Positions 51,997 through 60,207 of a DNA stretch of 64,000 nucleotides are shown here, in pieces. Position 1 is the stretch's first letter; the number at the start of each line of letters is the position of its first letter. Source of the stretch: Streptomyces sulphureus DSM 40104 (GTDB lineage Bacteria; Actinomycetota; Actinomycetes; Streptomycetales; Streptomycetaceae); the NCBI RefSeq assembly GCF_000381025.1, contig NZ_KB905814.1, positions 434,001 through 498,000 on the forward strand, written 5' to 3'. Below the pieces are notes generated by a model. That model ran no database searches, was not told the DNA's origin, and saw nothing but the letters and a program-made list of their open reading frames with translations. The position numbers and the translations under genes are program-made.

Positions 51997-54900
51997 TCAC
52001 CGCGTCCTTTCGCCTGGCGTCCGGTCCCGCTGCTGTGCCGTCCGTCCGGCGTCCGCCACACGCTTCGCCGCCCGGCGCTGCTGGATGGCGCGCTGCCGCA
52101 CGAGGTCGAGCGCGTGCGGGTCGGCGGCCTCGGAGCCGCGTGCCAGCCAGGCGGCGAGGGAGGCCACGGTGGGGTGGTCGTAGAGCTCGATCAGCGGGAC
52201 GTCGTGTCCGAGCCTGCGGTGGTAGAGCGTCTGGGCGCGGGCGAGGAGGAGGGAGTTGCCGCCCAGGTCGAAGAAGTTGTGACGGGCTCCGACGTCGGTC
52301 CTGCCAAGGAGTTCGGCCCAGATGGCGGCGATGTCGCGTTCGAGGCCGCTGCCGAGCGGTTCGGAGACCGGCGCGGTCGGCGCCTTCGCGGGGCGGGGTG
52401 CGGCGAGCAGCGCCTTGCGGTCCGTCTTGCCTGCGCTGGTGAGCGGCAGCGCCTCGACGAGATGCAGCTCCTCCGGCATGCCGTAGTGCGGCAGCCGGCC
52501 CGCCAGCCAGTCGGAGAGCTCCGCGGCGGTGGCGTCCTGCTCGGTGACACACCAGGCCGCGAGGCGGTCGCCGCCCGGCTCCCCGGTGCGCACGAGCACG
52601 GCCGCCTGGCGCACGGCGGGGTGGGAGGTGAGTGCCTTCTCCACCTCGCCGAGCTCGATCCGGAAGCCGCGCACCTTGACCTGGTCGTCCCTGCGCCCCG
52701 CGAATTCGATGCCGCCGTCGGTCCGGTAGCGGCCGAGGTCGCCCGTCCGGTAGAGCCGGCCGCCCGGTACGTCGGCGAACGGATCGGGGACGAAGGCCTC
52801 GGCCGTCCGCCGCGGGTCGCCGTAATACCCCCTCGCCAGCGGCATGCCCCCGAGGTACAGCTCGCCGACGACGCCCACGGGGACGGGGTGCATCCGTCCG
52901 TCGAGGAGGTGCACACGGGCGTTCGGGTTGGGCCGGCCGATCGTGACGACGGCTCCGTCCTCGCTCTCCCTGAAGACTCGGCAGCTCACGCCGATGGTGG
53001 CCTCTGCGGGCCCGTAACCGTGGTACATGGTCGCGTCGAGACGGGCACGGAAGCGGCGGTACAGCTCCGGCGTGAGCGCCTCGCCGCCGCACCAGAGGTG
53101 CCGGATCGAACCTGCCGTCTCGGCGATGTCGTCGCGCTCCAGCAGGACGTCGAGCATGGAGGCGACGATGTAGAGGAAGGTGACGCCCTCCCTGGCGATG
53201 ACGTCGGCGAGGTGTGCGACGTCGCCGTGGGCGCCCGGGTCCGCAAGCACCAGCCGGGCGCCGCTGACGAGGGGGAGGAAGATCTCGTTGACGGAGATGT
53301 CGAAGCCCATCGGGGCCTTGTGGAGCACGCGGTCCTCCGCTGTCATGCGCAGCAGCCCGGACTGCCACACCAGGCGCTGGGAGATCGCCTGGTGGCGGAT
53401 CACCACCCCTTTGGGCACGCCCGTGGAGCCCGAGGTGTGGATGACGTAGGCAGTGTTCTCCATGTCGACGCGGACGGGGCCGGCGGCCGGGGGCCCGGCG
53501 TGGGGTTCTGCCAAGTCGAGTACCGGGGCGTCCAGTCGGGGCGGGAGCTGCGCGGTACGGCGGTCGGTCACGACGAGGACGGGGCGGACGTCGTCGACGA
53601 GGGACTTGAGGCGCAGGGCTGGCAGCGAAGGCTCCAGCGGCACGAAGGCGCCGCCGGCCTTCAGGATCGCCAGCAGGGCCACCACGAGCGCCGGCGAGCG
53701 TACGAGGTGGACGCCCACGAGCCGCTCGGGTCCGACCCCCGAAGCCGAGAGCCGGCCGGCGAGTTCGGTCGCCCGGCTCTCCAACTCCCGGTAGGTCAGC
53801 ATCTCGTCGCGCGCCACGACCGCGACGCTGTCGGGGGTGCGCTCGGCCTGCTCCCTGACGAGCTCGTGCAGCGGCCGGGTCTCGGCGGGCTCGTCGTAGG
53901 AACGGCTCCACTCCGCAGCCGCCCGCTCCTCCGGCTCCGTCAGCACCGGCAGGACGCCCAGCGGAGCGGTGGGACGGGCGGTCGCTCGGCGGAGGAGGGC
54001 GAGCAGATGCCCGAGCAACCGCTCGACCGCCGGCGGCGAGTAGAGGTCGGCTCGCGCGGTGAGGCCGAAAGCGATGCCGTCGGCGGTCTCCCGCGCCTCC
54101 AGGACGAGGGGGAAGCGCGCCGTGCCGTTGTGGTGCGGGTGCTCCTCGATGAGCGCACCAGGTGCCGACTCCCGGCGCGGCTTCTCGGTGACGAACGAGA
54201 ACACCGCGTCGAACAGCGCGGCTTGCCCCACCGCTCCGGCCGGCCGGAGCGTTTCGACGACCCGGTCGAAGGGGAGGTCCTGGTACCCGAAGGCGTCGGC
54301 GCAGGTGTCGCGGGTGCGCAGGACGAGGTCTCGGAAGGTCGGGTCGCCGCCGAGGTCGGTGCGGAGCACCACGGTGTTGCCGAAGTTGCCGATGGTCTCC
54401 TCGAACGCGGAGCGGGCCCGGTTGACGACCGGCGAGCCCACGGCGACGTCCTCCTCGCCGGTCCACCGATGCAGCAGCGCCTGGTAGGCGGCGAGGAGCA
54501 CCGTGTACAGCGAGACACCGCACTCCCGGGCGAGCGACCGCACCGCCCGGCTCTCCTCCCGGTCCAGCACGGCGTCGCTGCGGACGCCGTCACCGGGGGC
54601 GGCCCCAGGGCGCAGATCCGGGTCCACCGGCAGTGCGAGGGACGGCGGCGGAGGCAGCAACCGCTCGCGCCAGTGGGCGAGTTGATCCTCCCAGGCGCCC
54701 GCCTTGCACTGCCGCTGCTCCCACCGCGCGAACTCCGCGTACTGCGCCGCGCGGCGGCCGGACGACGTGCCCGTGCGGCCCTCGGGGTCCGCGTAGCGCG
54801 CGGTCAGCTCGTCGAAGAACCGGCCCCAGGAGGTGTCGTCGAAGGCGATGTGGTGCACCGTCACGCTGAGCAGGTGGTCGTCGTCCGCGAGCCGGAAGAG

Positions 54901-55389
54901 GTGGCAGCGGATCGGCGGCTCCTTGTCGAGGCGGAAGGGCCGGCGTCCCTGTTCCTCGACGGCCCGATCCGCCTCGGCGCTCCGGGCCGGCTCCGGGACC
55001 TCGCCGAGGTCGGTGAGCGGCAGCGGGACCTCGGCCGGTGCGAGGACCCGGCGTACGGGCGCCCCGGCATCGTCGGCGGGGTAGACGGTCCGCAGGATGT
55101 CGTGGGCGCCCGCGAGGCCGGTGAGCGCCGACTCCAGTGCGGCCCTGTCCAGTACGCCGGTGAACCGCAGGCCCCCGCACAGGTTGTAGGTGATGTCGTC
55201 GGGCCGCAGTTGGCGGAGGAGCCACATGCGCTGCTCGGCCGAGGACAGGGGCGCGGGCCCCGCGCCCTCCACGGCGTCCCCTGCGGCCGGCTCCGGTACG
55301 CGCACTCCGGCTTCCGCCAGCAGCAGCCGGGTGAGTTCTCGGCGCTGTTCCTCGGCTGAGGATTCCGTCTCTTCTTCGGTGCTCGTCAC
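51997..55389 (-). CDS. Nonribosomal peptide synthetase module: C-A-PCP
   Basis: 1130 aa. Condensation 45-490 with HHIAFDDTSW (179-188; second Asp instead of Gly in HHxxxDG). Adenylation 505-1000 with TSGSTGVPK (652-660), GYGPAEATIG (791-800) and A10 K988. PCP 1013-1085 with S1046 (DLGGNSLLL). Substrate-lining residues read by alignment to GrsA in memory: D697, I698, N701, Y740, W766, G768, G791, I799, G800, K988 (DINYWGGIGK). I recall this kind of code from (formyl-)hydroxyornithine domains, but it needs a database check. First gene of the operon; the C domain at its N-terminus implies that an upstream donor (free carrier or acyl starter) feeds it. Confidence 0.9.
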   Translation of the reverse strand: MTSTEEETESSAEEQRRELTRLLLAEAGVRVPEPAAGDAVEGAGPAPLSSAEQRMWLLRQLRPDDITYNLCGGLRFTGVLDRAALESALTGLAGAHDILRTVYPADDAGAPVRRVLAPAEVPLPLTDLGEVPEPARSAEADRAVEEQGRRPFRLDKEPPIRCHLFRLADDDHLLSVTVHHIAFDDTSWGRFFDELTARYADPEGRTGTSSGRRAAQYAEFARWEQRQCKAGAWEDQLAHWRERLLPPPPSLALPVDPDLRPGAAPGDGVRSDAVLDREESRAVRSLARECGVSLYTVLLAAYQALLHRWTGEEDVAVGSPVVNRARSAFEETIGNFGNTVVLRTDLGGDPTFRDLVLRTRDTCADAFGYQDLPFDRVVETLRPAGAVGQAALFDAVFSFVTEKPRRESAPGALIEEHPHHNGTARFPLVLEARETADGIAFGLTARADLYSPPAVERLLGHLLALLRRATARPTAPLGVLPVLTEPEERAAAEWSRSYDEPAETRPLHELVREQAERTPDSVAVVARDEMLTYRELESRATELAGRLSASGVGPERLVGVHLVRSPALVVALLAILKAGGAFVPLEPSLPALRLKSLVDDVRPVLVVTDRRTAQLPPRLDAPVLDLAEPHAGPPAAGPVRVDMENTAYVIHTSGSTGVPKGVVIRHQAISQRLVWQSGLLRMTAEDRVLHKAPMGFDISVNEIFLPLVSGARLVLADPGAHGDVAHLADVIAREGVTFLYIVASMLDVLLERDDIAETAGSIRHLWCGGEALTPELYRRFRARLDATMYHGYGPAEATIGVSCRVFRESEDGAVVTIGRPNPNARVHLLDGRMHPVPVGVVGELYLGGMPLARGYYGDPRRTAEAFVPDPFADVPGGRLYRTGDLGRYRTDGGIEFAGRRDDQVKVRGFRIELGEVEKALTSHPAVRQAAVLVRTGEPGGDRLAAWCVTEQDATAAELSDWLAGRLPHYGMPEELHLVEALPLTSAGKTDRKALLAAPRPAKAPTAPVSEPLGSGLERDIAAIWAELLGRTDVGARHNFFDLGGNSLLLARAQTLYHRRLGHDVPLIELYDHPTVASLAAWLARGSEAADPHALDLVRQRAIQQRRAAKRVADAGRTAQQRDRTPGERTR

Positions 55390-55712
55390 TGCTACGGGTC
55401 CCCTGATTCCTGGCTCGTGACAGCATGTCGAATGCGCGCGAAAACTCCGGTGGACTTCTCGGAATCACGCTCGGCGGATGAGGCGTGGATTCGCTCTCAC
55501 CGGCCGCGACCGAACGTAACAGCGCGCCACACGGGGGTCGTCCACCCCCGGTAGCCATTACCGTCTCCAACCGTGGTTCCGCCTTGTCTGCGCTCCCTTG
55601 TCGGAATCAGGGGCCGAATGTACGCTCACGACTCCTCGGGAAGACCGAACATTTTCACGTGCGGAAACCCGGGTGCGGTGAGAGACGGGCGTGGACCGCG
55701 AGGAGAGGAATC
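55390..55712. other. Divergent promoter region of the NRPS operon and thioesterase gene
   Basis: 323 bp between divergent starts. It is somewhat less GC-rich near 55600-55660, with no ORF of substance. No regulator site could be identified by eye; no iron-box (TTAGGTTAGG-type) sequence was seen. Confidence 0.45.
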
Positions 55713-56483
55713 GTGACGGCCAATACGACGGGTTCTCGCGGCTGCATACGCGGACACAGGGGGCGTGCGGGCGCACCACGTCTGGTGTGCTTCCCGCACG
55801 CGGGGGGAGGCGCCAGTTCGTACCAGGAATGGGTGACGCGGCTGCTGCCCGACGCCGAGGTGCTCGTGGTGCAGTACCCGGGACGCGAGGACCGCTTCGG
55901 GGAGCCCCACGCCCCGGACATGGCGGCGCTGGCCGACGAGATCGCCGCGGACCTGCCGATGTCGGCCGACCGGCCGTTGGTGCTGTTCGGGCACAGCATG
56001 GGGTCGACCGTCGCGTTCGAGGTGGCGCGCCGGATCGAGCGGCTTTGCCCCGGCGGGCTGGCGCGGCTGTGCGTCTCGGGGCGCCCGGCGCCGCACGCGG
56101 CCCGTGCCACCGCGGTGCACCTGCTCTCCGACGACGATCTCCTCGCCGACCTCCGCGCGTTGGCAGGCACCTCCGAGACGCTCCTCGACAACCTGGAGTT
56201 CCGCTCGCTGTTCCTTCCGGCGATCCGGAACGACTACCGGCTCATCGAGACCTACCGGCCGGAGCCGGGCGCCGGCATCGCCGCACCGATCTCCGGGTTC
56301 TGCGGCGCCGACGACCCGCACGTGCGGCCCGAGGAGATGCACCGCTGGGGCGAGGCGACCACGAGCGGGTTCGGTCTGCAGGTCTTCTCCGGAGGCCACT
56401 TCTACCTCCACGACCACGCGGCCGAGATCGTGCACGAGGTGGCGTGCCGGCTCGGTGCGACGGACGACCCGGTGTCCGGCTGA
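55713..56483 (+). CDS. Type II thioesterase
   Basis: 256 aa. LVCFPHAGGGASSYQEW, GREDRFGEP, nucleophile FGHSMGS (S95), and terminal His in SGGHFYLHDH are all hallmarks of external thioesterases of NRPS/PKS clusters. These remove aberrant acyl groups from carrier domains. Start GTG 55713 behind GAGGAGAGG; residues upstream in the open frame are not conserved. Divergent from the megasynthase operon. Confidence 0.9.
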   Translation: MTANTTGSRGCIRGHRGRAGAPRLVCFPHAGGGASSYQEWVTRLLPDAEVLVVQYPGREDRFGEPHAPDMAALADEIAADLPMSADRPLVLFGHSMGSTVAFEVARRIERLCPGGLARLCVSGRPAPHAARATAVHLLSDDDLLADLRALAGTSETLLDNLEFRSLFLPAIRNDYRLIETYRPEPGAGIAAPISGFCGADDPHVRPEEMHRWGEATTSGFGLQVFSGGHFYLHDHAAEIVHEVACRLGATDDPVSG

Positions 56484-56502
56484 GCGCATGCGGGGACGGC
56501 CG

Positions 56503-57258
56503 TCAGGCGGTGGGGGCGTGCTCCGCCATCCCGCCCGCGACGCCCCGCTCGTAGGCGAGGATCACCGCGTCGACGCGGTTGCGCAGCGCGAGCTTGCGGC
56601 AGATGCGGTTGAAGTGGGACTTGACCGTCGCCTCCGAGAGCACCAGGACATCGGCGATCTGCTGGTTGGTCAGTCCCTGCGCGACCATCTGGAAGACCTG
56701 CATCTCACGGCGGGTGAGCTGCGAGAGCTCGGCGCACGGCCGGGGAGCGGCGGCGCGGTGTGTCGTGTCGCGCAGCACCTTGAGCACCTGCCCGACGATC
56801 CCCGGACTCATTGCGGCGCCGCCCTCCGCCACGTCCCTGACCCCGGAGACGATCTTCTCCGAGGAGCCATGCTTGAAGAGGAACCCCCGCGCTCCGACGC
56901 GGGCAGCGGCGGGAACCCAGTTGTCGTCGAGGCCGCCCTCGGCGGCGAGCAGCACGACGGCGACGGGCTCCGGCGCGTCCTCGACCAGGCGGCGCACGAC
57001 CTCCAGGATGTCGGGGCCAGGCAGCCGGGCGTCCATCACGACGACGTCCGGCCGGTGGACCCGGGCCGCCTCCAGCAGCGAACTGCCGTTGTCCGCCTCG
57101 CCCTTCACCTGGAACGCGGCGTCGCTCTCGAAGAGGGCGCGCAGTCCGCGACGCACGAGAGGCTGCTCGTCGGCGAGCACCAGGCCGACGGAGAGATCGC
57201 CGGCGGCCGACCGGGCGTGCGGCCTTTTGAGCGCTTCGTACCGATCCGTCCATCGCAT
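56503..57258 (-). CDS. NarL/LuxR-type response regulator
   Basis: 251 aa. Receiver domain about 25-145 with the phosphorylatable Asp D76 (VVVMDARLP) and the Lys in LFKHGSSE; the first acidic pair is DE rather than DD. C-terminal LuxR helix-turn-helix: LTRREMQVFQMVAQGLTNQQIADVLVLSEATVKSHFNRI. No histidine kinase gene is nearby, so it is an orphan in this window. A role as cluster-situated regulator is likely from position. Start ATG 57258, preceded by a long AT-richer leader. Confidence 0.88.
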   Translation of the reverse strand: MRWTDRYEALKRPHARSAAGDLSVGLVLADEQPLVRRGLRALFESDAAFQVKGEADNGSSLLEAARVHRPDVVVMDARLPGPDILEVVRRLVEDAPEPVAVVLLAAEGGLDDNWVPAAARVGARGFLFKHGSSEKIVSGVRDVAEGGAAMSPGIVGQVLKVLRDTTHRAAAPRPCAELSQLTRREMQVFQMVAQGLTNQQIADVLVLSEATVKSHFNRICRKLALRNRVDAVILAYERGVAGGMAEHAPTA

Positions 57259-57636
57259 AGCATTCCCCCGTCTTCAGGACTTTCGGCAGGCAGGTGACAG
57301 TGCGCCCAGCTACGCACCCTTACTGAAACAGAAGGCCCTTCTTCGCCTCACAGCATATGACAGGCCCCTTCGAAACCGAGTATGATTCTCGGTTTGGCGT
57401 GATCTTTTTTCGCGTGGCGGAATGCCCTGCAAGCCGATCAAGAAAATCCGGGTGCAATGTCGACAGCGGCGCCTTATCAACCATTCAAGATCGCAGCAGG
57501 ATTGGTCGCGTGCACGCATGTTTCAGCCATACCGAAAACGACTCGGCGCCGCGCTTGACAGTGCGCCCATATCTTCCCGCAGGCGCTCCGCGGCCATGAG
57601 TGCGCACCGCGCCCCGTGAATGGCATTGTCAGGCTC
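57259..57636. other. Intergenic region upstream of the response regulator
   Basis: 378 bp, the least GC-rich stretch of the window in parts (around 57300-57500), with an inverted repeat (57373-57395) and a run of six T at 57405-57410. It separates two minus-strand genes, so it holds the end of the methyltransferase transcript and the regulator promoter. No gene seen. Confidence 0.5.
57373..57395. promoter_or_regulatory. Inverted repeat, possible operator or terminator
   Basis: AAACCGAG (57373-57380) and CTCGGTTT (57388-57395) form a perfect 8-bp dyad with a 7-nt centre, 115 nt upstream of the response-regulator start. It could be a protein-binding site for the regulator gene or a terminator for the preceding minus-strand methyltransferase. 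Confidence 0.4.
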
Positions 57637-59151
57637 TCAGGCCCACTGGATCGCGCCCAGTGCCGCCCGGTCAACCTCTCCGTCCGAGGTGCACGGCAGG
57701 GACTCCAGCAGGACGAAGCGTCCGGGCACCGGTACGTCGGAAGCGCCGGCACGCACGTGCTCGCGGAGCTTGGCGGGGCTGAGGTTCTCCACGCGTCCGT
57801 ACCACGGCCGACTCACGGGGCTCCGCGGCGGGGCGGGCGCGTCGGGGAAGCGGACGTCGACCGCGCCGGGAGCGTCCCGGCGGACCAGCACCGCGTCGAA
57901 GGCGCCGTCCGGCAGCGAGCGGGCCCAGCTCAGCCGGACCGCGTAGGGCAGGTCGTCGCCGAGCGCCCAGACCTCCTCCGGCTCGACCGCCTCGCCCGCG
58001 GCCTGCGACGCGGCGCTCCGCACCTCGCCCACCGTCCCCGGGCGGTCCGCACGGGCGAGGAGTTCGGCCGCTACGTGGTCGGCGAGCACTCTGGCGTTGG
58101 GGACACCGAGCAGGCCGACGCCCGCCGGGCGTTCGGCCGTCAGATGCCGCCTGAGGTCGTCCGCGCTCCAGCGATCCTGCTTCCAGGGCCGCCAGTCGGG
58201 GACGGCCGCCTCCTCCCCCGGCAGTTTGTCGAGCCGTATCACCGCGTCGTAGCGGAACCGGTTCATCTCCGTTCTGCGCAGCCCGCGGCGCGGCAGCACC
58301 GCGACGTGGGCCACGCGCGGCAAACGCTCGACGAGACCGGTGAAATAGCAGGGGTCTATGAGGAGTTCGGTGCCGGTGCAGCAGCGGCGCTCGACGAGCC
58401 CCTGCACCTTCTCGCCCGACGCCCGCTCCGGTGCCCTCGACAGCTCGAGACCGGCGGCGAACGCCCGGTGCACCGCCGCCGAGCGCACGTCGCCGAGGAA
58501 GAGGTACCCGCCCTCGTCCACGACGTCGGCGGCCTGGCGCACCACCGTGTCGAGGTACTCCTCGTCGGGGAAGTACTGGGACACCGAGTTGGCGACGAAG
58601 CCGTCGACGGACCCGGGAGCCGCGAACGAGAGATCGTCTGCGGGCGCCTGGCGCAGTTCGACGCCGGACGGGGGCCGGTGGCCGAAGGCGGTACGGATGC
58701 GCTCCAGCGCCCCCGCCGAGACGTCGCTCGCCACGTAGCGCTCGACGCCGCCCGCCAGCCGGTGGAGCAACAGGCCCGTCCCGCAGCCCACTTCGAGCAG
58801 GCGCCGGGCCCCGAGCCCCGCGATGCGGCGCACCGTGCCGTCGACCCAGGCCCCCATCTCCTCCGCCGTCAGTTCGGCGCCGGTGTAGCTGCTGAACCAG
58901 CCCCGGGTGTCGAACGTCGGGTCCTCCGGCTCCGGTTGGGCGTAGACGTGGTCGTAGACGCCCTGCCACTCCGCCACGTACTGCCGTCCCAGCTCGGCGG
59001 CGTCGTCCGCGACGGCCTCGTTGCGCCGCGGGACCACGTAGGCCGTGCACGAGCCCCCCTCGCCAAGCACGACCGCGCGGTCGACCCCGGGGTGCGCCAG
59101 GAGGACCCGCTCCACCTCGCCGCCCTGTGCACCGGTACCGAAAACAGGCAT
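57637..59151 (-). CDS. Free-standing NRPS-type N-methyltransferase flanked by adenylation-tail remnants
   Basis: 504 aa. Residues 10-48 (GGEVERVLLAHPGVDRAVVL) look like the A-domain tail after motif A8. Residues 55-300 match NRPS N-methyltransferase domains: VYDHVYAQPE, GWFSSYTG, LLEVGCGTGLLLHRLA (SAM site 121-126). Residues 455-500 look like the end of an A domain (PVPGRFVLLESLPCTSDGEVDR), but the A10 lysine is Glu at 492. There is no adenylation core, so it cannot activate an amino acid; it is a trans-acting methyltransferase that kept the tail it is usually inserted in. Start ATG 59151 with AAGGGGA 6 nt upstream. Monocistronic, divergent from the YqcI/YcgG gene. Confidence 0.85.
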   Translation of the reverse strand: MPVFGTGAQGGEVERVLLAHPGVDRAVVLGEGGSCTAYVVPRRNEAVADDAAELGRQYVAEWQGVYDHVYAQPEPEDPTFDTRGWFSSYTGAELTAEEMGAWVDGTVRRIAGLGARRLLEVGCGTGLLLHRLAGGVERYVASDVSAGALERIRTAFGHRPPSGVELRQAPADDLSFAAPGSVDGFVANSVSQYFPDEEYLDTVVRQAADVVDEGGYLFLGDVRSAAVHRAFAAGLELSRAPERASGEKVQGLVERRCCTGTELLIDPCYFTGLVERLPRVAHVAVLPRRGLRRTEMNRFRYDAVIRLDKLPGEEAAVPDWRPWKQDRWSADDLRRHLTAERPAGVGLLGVPNARVLADHVAAELLARADRPGTVGEVRSAASQAAGEAVEPEEVWALGDDLPYAVRLSWARSLPDGAFDAVLVRRDAPGAVDVRFPDAPAPPRSPVSRPWYGRVENLSPAKLREHVRAGASDVPVPGRFVLLESLPCTSDGEVDRAALGAIQWA

Positions 59152-59403
59152 ACGGGTCCCCTTTTCTCTGTCCTGCACCGAGCCGAATTCGCGCACATGC
59201 TACTCACCTGGCTAGTCTGCGAAAAGATGCACACCAGGAACCCCGAGAATGCATCCGGCGTTGGAGAGGGCCGCATCTTCTGCACTCGCGGGCGCAGCGA
59301 CGAATACCTACCCTGGTTGGACGACTTCCGCGGTCCGCGTTGCTACCGTCCTGGCCCGATGCCACCCGGACGAGAAAGACACAGCGGAGGGACTACCGTC
59401 GGG

Positions 59404-60207
59404 ATGACTGAGATGTCGGAAATTTGCATGGGTGACATCCCCGAATGGGGCTCCGCTTGTGTGCGTGAATTAAGGGAGGTCCTGCTCTCGGCAGAATCCC
59501 CTTTCCCCTGTACTTTCGCGGTCGCGGGCGTCAAGCGCGACGGTCTGCGTTTCGGGTTCGTGGATTCACTCGACGACGAGAAGACCTGGGGGCGGCTGGG
59601 CGATCTGCTCACCGGCTACCTGGAGCGGTACCGCGATCTGGGGCGCGAAACGTCGCTGGTGGTCTTCTTCAGGCAGGAGGGGGAAGTCCGGTCGCTGTCC
59701 GAGTACAACGAGCGGTTCTGGTCGGTGCTCCAGCACCTGCACGACACGGACACCCGGCCGTGGCCGGCCGAGGTTCCCCGGGACTCGGACGAGGCGTGGT
59801 GGGAGTTCAGCTTCGGCGGCACGCCGATCTTCGTCGTCTGCAACACGCCTGCACACCGGCTGCGCCGCAGCCGGCACAGCCCGGTCTTCTTCATCACCTT
59901 CCAACCCCGGTGGGTCTTCGAAGAGTTGGGCGCCGACACCCCGGCGGGAGCGGCGGCGCGGCGCACCATCCGCAAGCGGCTCCACCGCTACGACGCCGTC
60001 CCCGCCTCCCCCGAACTGGGGTCGTACGGCGACCCGGACAACCGGGAGTGGCGCCAGTACTTCCTCCCCGACGGCGCGGACGAGGCAGGGGCCGAGCAGA
60101 CCCGCTGCCCCTTCCGGCACCGTGCGGCCGACGGCGCCGTGGCCCGTCAGCCGACGGGCGAGTCGAGCACCAGCCGGCGGACGCCGAAGATGGTCGGCGA
60201 GTCGTAG
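59404..60207 (+). CDS. YqcI/YcgG-family protein (possible heme-dependent N-hydroxylase)
   Basis: 267 aa. Conserved family blocks are visible: VVCNTPAHRLRRSRH (144-158), FFITFQPRWVF (162-172), ARRTIRKRLHRYD, WRQYFLPD and a final CPF (235-237). Some characterised family members, such as GntA of guanitoxin biosynthesis, are heme-dependent oxygenases that hydroxylate guanidine or amine nitrogens (from memory), so an N-oxidation role is plausible. Leu23 is encoded by TTA (59470-59472), so translation probably needs bldA tRNA. Start ATG 59404; ATG 59413 is possible. Overlaps the convergent P450 gene by 61 bp. Confidence 0.8.
   Translation: MTEMSEICMGDIPEWGSACVRELREVLLSAESPFPCTFAVAGVKRDGLRFGFVDSLDDEKTWGRLGDLLTGYLERYRDLGRETSLVVFFRQEGEVRSLSEYNERFWSVLQHLHDTDTRPWPAEVPRDSDEAWWEFSFGGTPIFVVCNTPAHRLRRSRHSPVFFITFQPRWVFEELGADTPAGAAARRTIRKRLHRYDAVPASPELGSYGDPDNREWRQYFLPDGADEAGAEQTRCPFRHRAADGAVARQPTGESSTSRRTPKMVGES

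Noticed and set aside
51992..54523. Extension of the PKS gene upstream to 54523
   Set aside because: Out-of-frame reading of the C-A-PCP gene; the KS motif begins about 20 residues after the ATG at 51991.
57555..57578. TTGACA as a promoter -35 on the + strand
   Set aside because: No acceptable -10 at 16-19 nt, and no + strand gene follows; both neighbours are on the minus strand.
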